NCBI GenBank assembly: GCA_004297005.1
Contig: SCVA01000024.1
Span: 1-64,000 of the forward strand
Direction of reading: 5' to 3'
Length of the DNA: 64,000 nt
Source of the DNA: Nevskiaceae bacterium
GTDB lineage: Bacteria; Pseudomonadota; Gammaproteobacteria; Nevskiales; Nevskiaceae
Part shown: in pieces, positions 61,951-64,000 of the stretch
Layout: the number at the start of each line of letters is the position of its first letter
Position numbering within the stretch: the stretch's first letter is position 1
Notes under the pieces: model-generated
The model's input: the letters and a program-made list of their open reading frames with translations, nothing else
What the model was told of the DNA's origin: nothing
The model's database searches: none
Program-made: the position numbers and the translations under genes

Positions 61951-63030
61951 ATGAGCCGACAGGTCTTTGTCGGCCTCTCCGGTGGGGTCGATTCGGCGGT
62001 TTCCGCCTGGCTGCTGAAGGAGCAGGGTTACCGGGTTTCCGGCTTGTTCATGCAAAACTGGGCCGAAGACGAATCCGGCTACTGCACCGCCGCCGAGGAC
62101 TACCAGGCGGCGCGCGCGGTTGCCGAGGAGCTGGGCATTCCTCTGCACCGGGTGGATTTCTCCGCTGAGTATCGCGAGCGGGTATTCGCCGCCTTCCTGC
62201 GCCAATTACGTGAGGGCAAGACGCCGAATCCGGACGTGCTCTGCAACCGCGAGATCAAGTTCCAGCCCTTCGTCGAACATGCCCGCCGGCTGGGCGCCGA
62301 GCTGGTTGCCACCGGCCACTACGCGGCGCTGGAGTCGTCGCCGGAGGGCCCGGTGCTGCTACGCGCGGCGGACGAGAACAAGGACCAGACCTACTTCCTG
62401 GCCGGCGTGCCGCGCCAGCAGTTCGAAAACGTGCTGTTCCCGCTCGGCGGCTTGAACAAGCCCGAAGTGCGTGCCCTCGCCGCCCGGGCTGGGCTGCCCA
62501 ATCACCGTCGCAAGGATTCCACCGGCATCTGCTTCATCGGCGAGCGGCCGTTCGCCGAGTTTCTAGCCGAACACCTGCCGCCGGATTCCGGCCCGATCGA
62601 AACCGACCAGGGCGAGGTGCTGGGCGAGCATCGCGGCCTGCAGTTCTTCACGCTCGGCCAGCGCAAGGGCGTCGGCATCGGCGGCCGCCGCGGCGCCAGC
62701 GAGGCGCCCTGGTATGTGGTCGACAAGGATCTGGCCCGCAAGGCGCTGATCGTTTCCCAACAGGCCGAGCATCCACGGTTGTTCCGCCGTGAGCTGCGCA
62801 CCGAGCGCTTCCATTGGTTGGGGCGCGTCCATCCGGAGGAACCTCTCCACGCCCGCCTGCGGCACCGCCAGCCGCTGGCCGCCTGCCAAGTGCGGGAAAC
62901 CGCGGACGCCGGGCTGGAGGTGCTGTTCGAGCAGCCGCAACGGGCGATCACACCCGGCCAATACCTGGTCTTGTATCAGGGCCACCGTTGCCTGGGCTGC
63001 GGCGAAATCGCCGCGACCGCGACGTTCTAA
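61951..63030 (+). CDS. mnmA: tRNA-uridine 2-sulfurtransferase
   Basis: 359 residues. Thiolates U34 of tRNA-Lys, -Glu and -Gln. PP-loop GLSGGVDSAVSAWLLKEQGY binds ATP; catalytic Cys residues in NPDVLCNREIKF and STGICFIGERPF; VATGHYA and FTLGQRKGVGIGG are family blocks. Seven bases after nudJ. Confidence 0.96.
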   Translation: MSRQVFVGLSGGVDSAVSAWLLKEQGYRVSGLFMQNWAEDESGYCTAAEDYQAARAVAEELGIPLHRVDFSAEYRERVFAAFLRQLREGKTPNPDVLCNREIKFQPFVEHARRLGAELVATGHYAALESSPEGPVLLRAADENKDQTYFLAGVPRQQFENVLFPLGGLNKPEVRALAARAGLPNHRRKDSTGICFIGERPFAEFLAEHLPPDSGPIETDQGEVLGEHRGLQFFTLGQRKGVGIGGRRGASEAPWYVVDKDLARKALIVSQQAEHPRLFRRELRTERFHWLGRVHPEEPLHARLRHRQPLAACQVRETADAGLEVLFEQPQRAITPGQYLVLYQGHRCLGCGEIAATATF

Positions 63031-63139
63031 GCCGGCGAAAAGCCGTGGCCGCGGCGGTAGCTTCAAACGACGTTTCACCTGCCGACTGAAGGATTACAGT
63101 GGCGGTGTGGACTTAAAGGCCATCTCCGGAGGAGGAGCC

Positions 63140-63427
63140 ATGCTCAGGTTCCCGCTGTGCGCCTACGCCTTGCTGCCGGTAGCGGCTTTCGCCGCCAGTC
63201 CGACCAGTGGTCGTCACGTGTACCCGGTTCCTGACCTCGACGACGCCTGCGTGCAGCGCTGTTTCGGAGCCCACGAACTCTGCCTGCTGGGAGTCCGCCG
63301 CGATCCCGGACTCTGCGGGGACGAGCGGCGTCTCTGCGTCGAGCGCTGTGACCCACAAATGATGAATACCGTGCTCACCGGCACCGTCGAGGACCGCTAC
63401 CCGCGCGCCGGCAGGACTCGCGACTAG
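63140..63427 (+). CDS. Small secreted cysteine-rich protein, unknown function
   Basis: 95 residues from ATG 63140, with a very strong Shine-Dalgarno (GGAGGAGG). Sec signal peptide (hydrophobic 8-18, cleavage near AFA-AS). The mature part has six Cys: 37, 41, 48, 59, 66 and 70. Two CX3C pairs (CVQRC and CVERC) flank the set, consistent with a disulphide-linked helical hairpin. Probably periplasmic or exported. No family recognised. Separate from mnmA by about 110 bases and convergent with the HD-GYP gene. Confidence 0.65.
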   Translation: MLRFPLCAYALLPVAAFAASPTSGRHVYPVPDLDDACVQRCFGAHELCLLGVRRDPGLCGDERRLCVERCDPQMMNTVLTGTVEDRYPRAGRTRD

Positions 63428-63458
63428 TCCGGATCAAGGTTCAGGCGAAAGTCGGCCC

Positions 63459-64000
63459 CTAAACGCCGACACTCTCGGGCAACTGTTCCCAAGCGGCGGT
63501 GCCGGGCGGTGGCTGCGGTCCGACATCGGCGTACTGCTCGCGGATGCGACGAATCTCTGGCAGGCGCTCGATGAACAGATCCACCAGCCCGGGCTCGAAA
63601 TGACGGCCCTTCTCGCGACGCAGGAATTCCACCGATTCCGCCTCCGTCCAGGCCGGCTTGTAGGGACGTTCCGAGGTCAGCGCGTCGAACACGTCGGCGA
63701 TGGCGACGATGCGGCCGACCAGCGGAATCTTCTCGCCCTTGAGACCACGAGGATAGCCGCTGCCATCCCATTTCTCGTGGTGGGTGAGCGCGACGATGCG
63801 CGCCGTCTCCAGCAGCGGGTGGTCGTGCTTGCCGATGATGCCGGCGCCAATGGTCGGATGCCTGCGCATCACCTTCCACTCCTCCTCGGTCAGCACGCCC
63901 GGCTTCATCAGGATCGCCTCGGGAATGCCGATCTTGCCGACGTCGTGCATCGGCGCGGCGTTGAACAGTACATCGACGTTCTCCGGACTCATCCCCGAGG
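63459..64000 (-). CDS. HD-GYP domain phosphodiesterase or response regulator (5' partial)
   Basis: Only the C-terminal part is in the window; its frame continues past base 64000. HD-GYP signatures: APMHDVGKIGIPEAIL (HD), RRHPTIGAGII, LTHHEKWDGSGYPRGLKG (HHE and GYP) and RIVAIADVFDALTSERPYKPAW. These residues coordinate the di- or tri-iron centre that hydrolyses c-di-GMP to pGpG/GMP. Any receiver domain would be upstream, outside the window. All motif residues visible are intact. Confidence 0.9.
   Translation of the reverse strand, partial: SGMSPENVDVLFNAAPMHDVGKIGIPEAILMKPGVLTEEEWKVMRRHPTIGAGIIGKHDHPLLETARIVALTHHEKWDGSGYPRGLKGEKIPLVGRIVAIADVFDALTSERPYKPAWTEAESVEFLRREKGRHFEPGLVDLFIERLPEIRRIREQYADVGPQPPPGTAAWEQLPESVGV

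Overview
The window is a GC-rich chromosomal segment from a Gram-negative bacterium. Gene content points to a gammaproteobacterium, most likely Xanthomonadales (Lysobacterales) or a close relative. The pointers are a Xps-like run of type II secretion genes, PilZ of the type IV pilus kind, the acpP-fabF-pabB-pabC-mltG-tmk-holB-pilZ order, a PpsR/PpsA pair and GlyGly-CTERM proteins. This placement is inferred from gene order and protein resemblance, not from a 16S sequence.

Layout. 1-9 kb: end of an ApbE flavin transferase, a TetR regulator divergent from a large RoxA/MauG-like c-type cytochrome lipoprotein, two Tat-exported PhoD phosphatases (one behind four tandem 11-bp PHO-box-like units) and glyoxalase I. 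9-15 kb: PEP synthase with its divergent regulatory kinase, and malic enzyme. 15-20 kb: RNase T2, then a three-gene signalling operon (CheY-like receiver, receiver with degenerate GGDEF-EAL, histidine kinase with an ethylene-receptor-like membrane domain) and an EamA transporter.

20.5-23.1 kb is the accessory island. It has four attC-type recombination sites with small cassette genes (membrane protein, HNH nuclease, Cys-rich protein) and no integrase in the window. One attC is interrupted by an IS110/IS1111-type element whose transposase carries an apparent internal deletion.

23-44 kb: a CinA-like domain protein, an isocitrate dehydrogenase fused to CBS domains, a DJ-1 family protein, two tandem giant beta-propeller proteins with GlyGly-CTERM-like tails, then a redox block (GrxD, Fe-SOD, AhpC/AhpF, a second peroxiredoxin behind an OxyR-like site, TrxB, GST) that also holds argF, nadC, an alpha/beta hydrolase and SppA.

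44-55 kb: an NlpC/P60 lipoprotein, a cNMP-rhodanese protein, and the fatty-acid/folate/cell-wall/replication operon read on the minus strand. 54.9-61.4 kb: a rhomboid protease resembling rhombosortase, divergent from a gspGHIJKLMN type II secretion operon that runs by overlapping starts into nudJ and mnmA. The window ends in a small Cys-rich secreted protein and a partial HD-GYP protein.

Functional links. The propeller proteins, the rhomboid protease and the T2SS pseudopilus genes plausibly form one export-and-anchoring route. The PilZ, HD-GYP and degenerate GGDEF-EAL proteins touch cyclic-di-GMP control of surface behaviour. The peroxide and thiol genes form an oxidative-stress neighbourhood.
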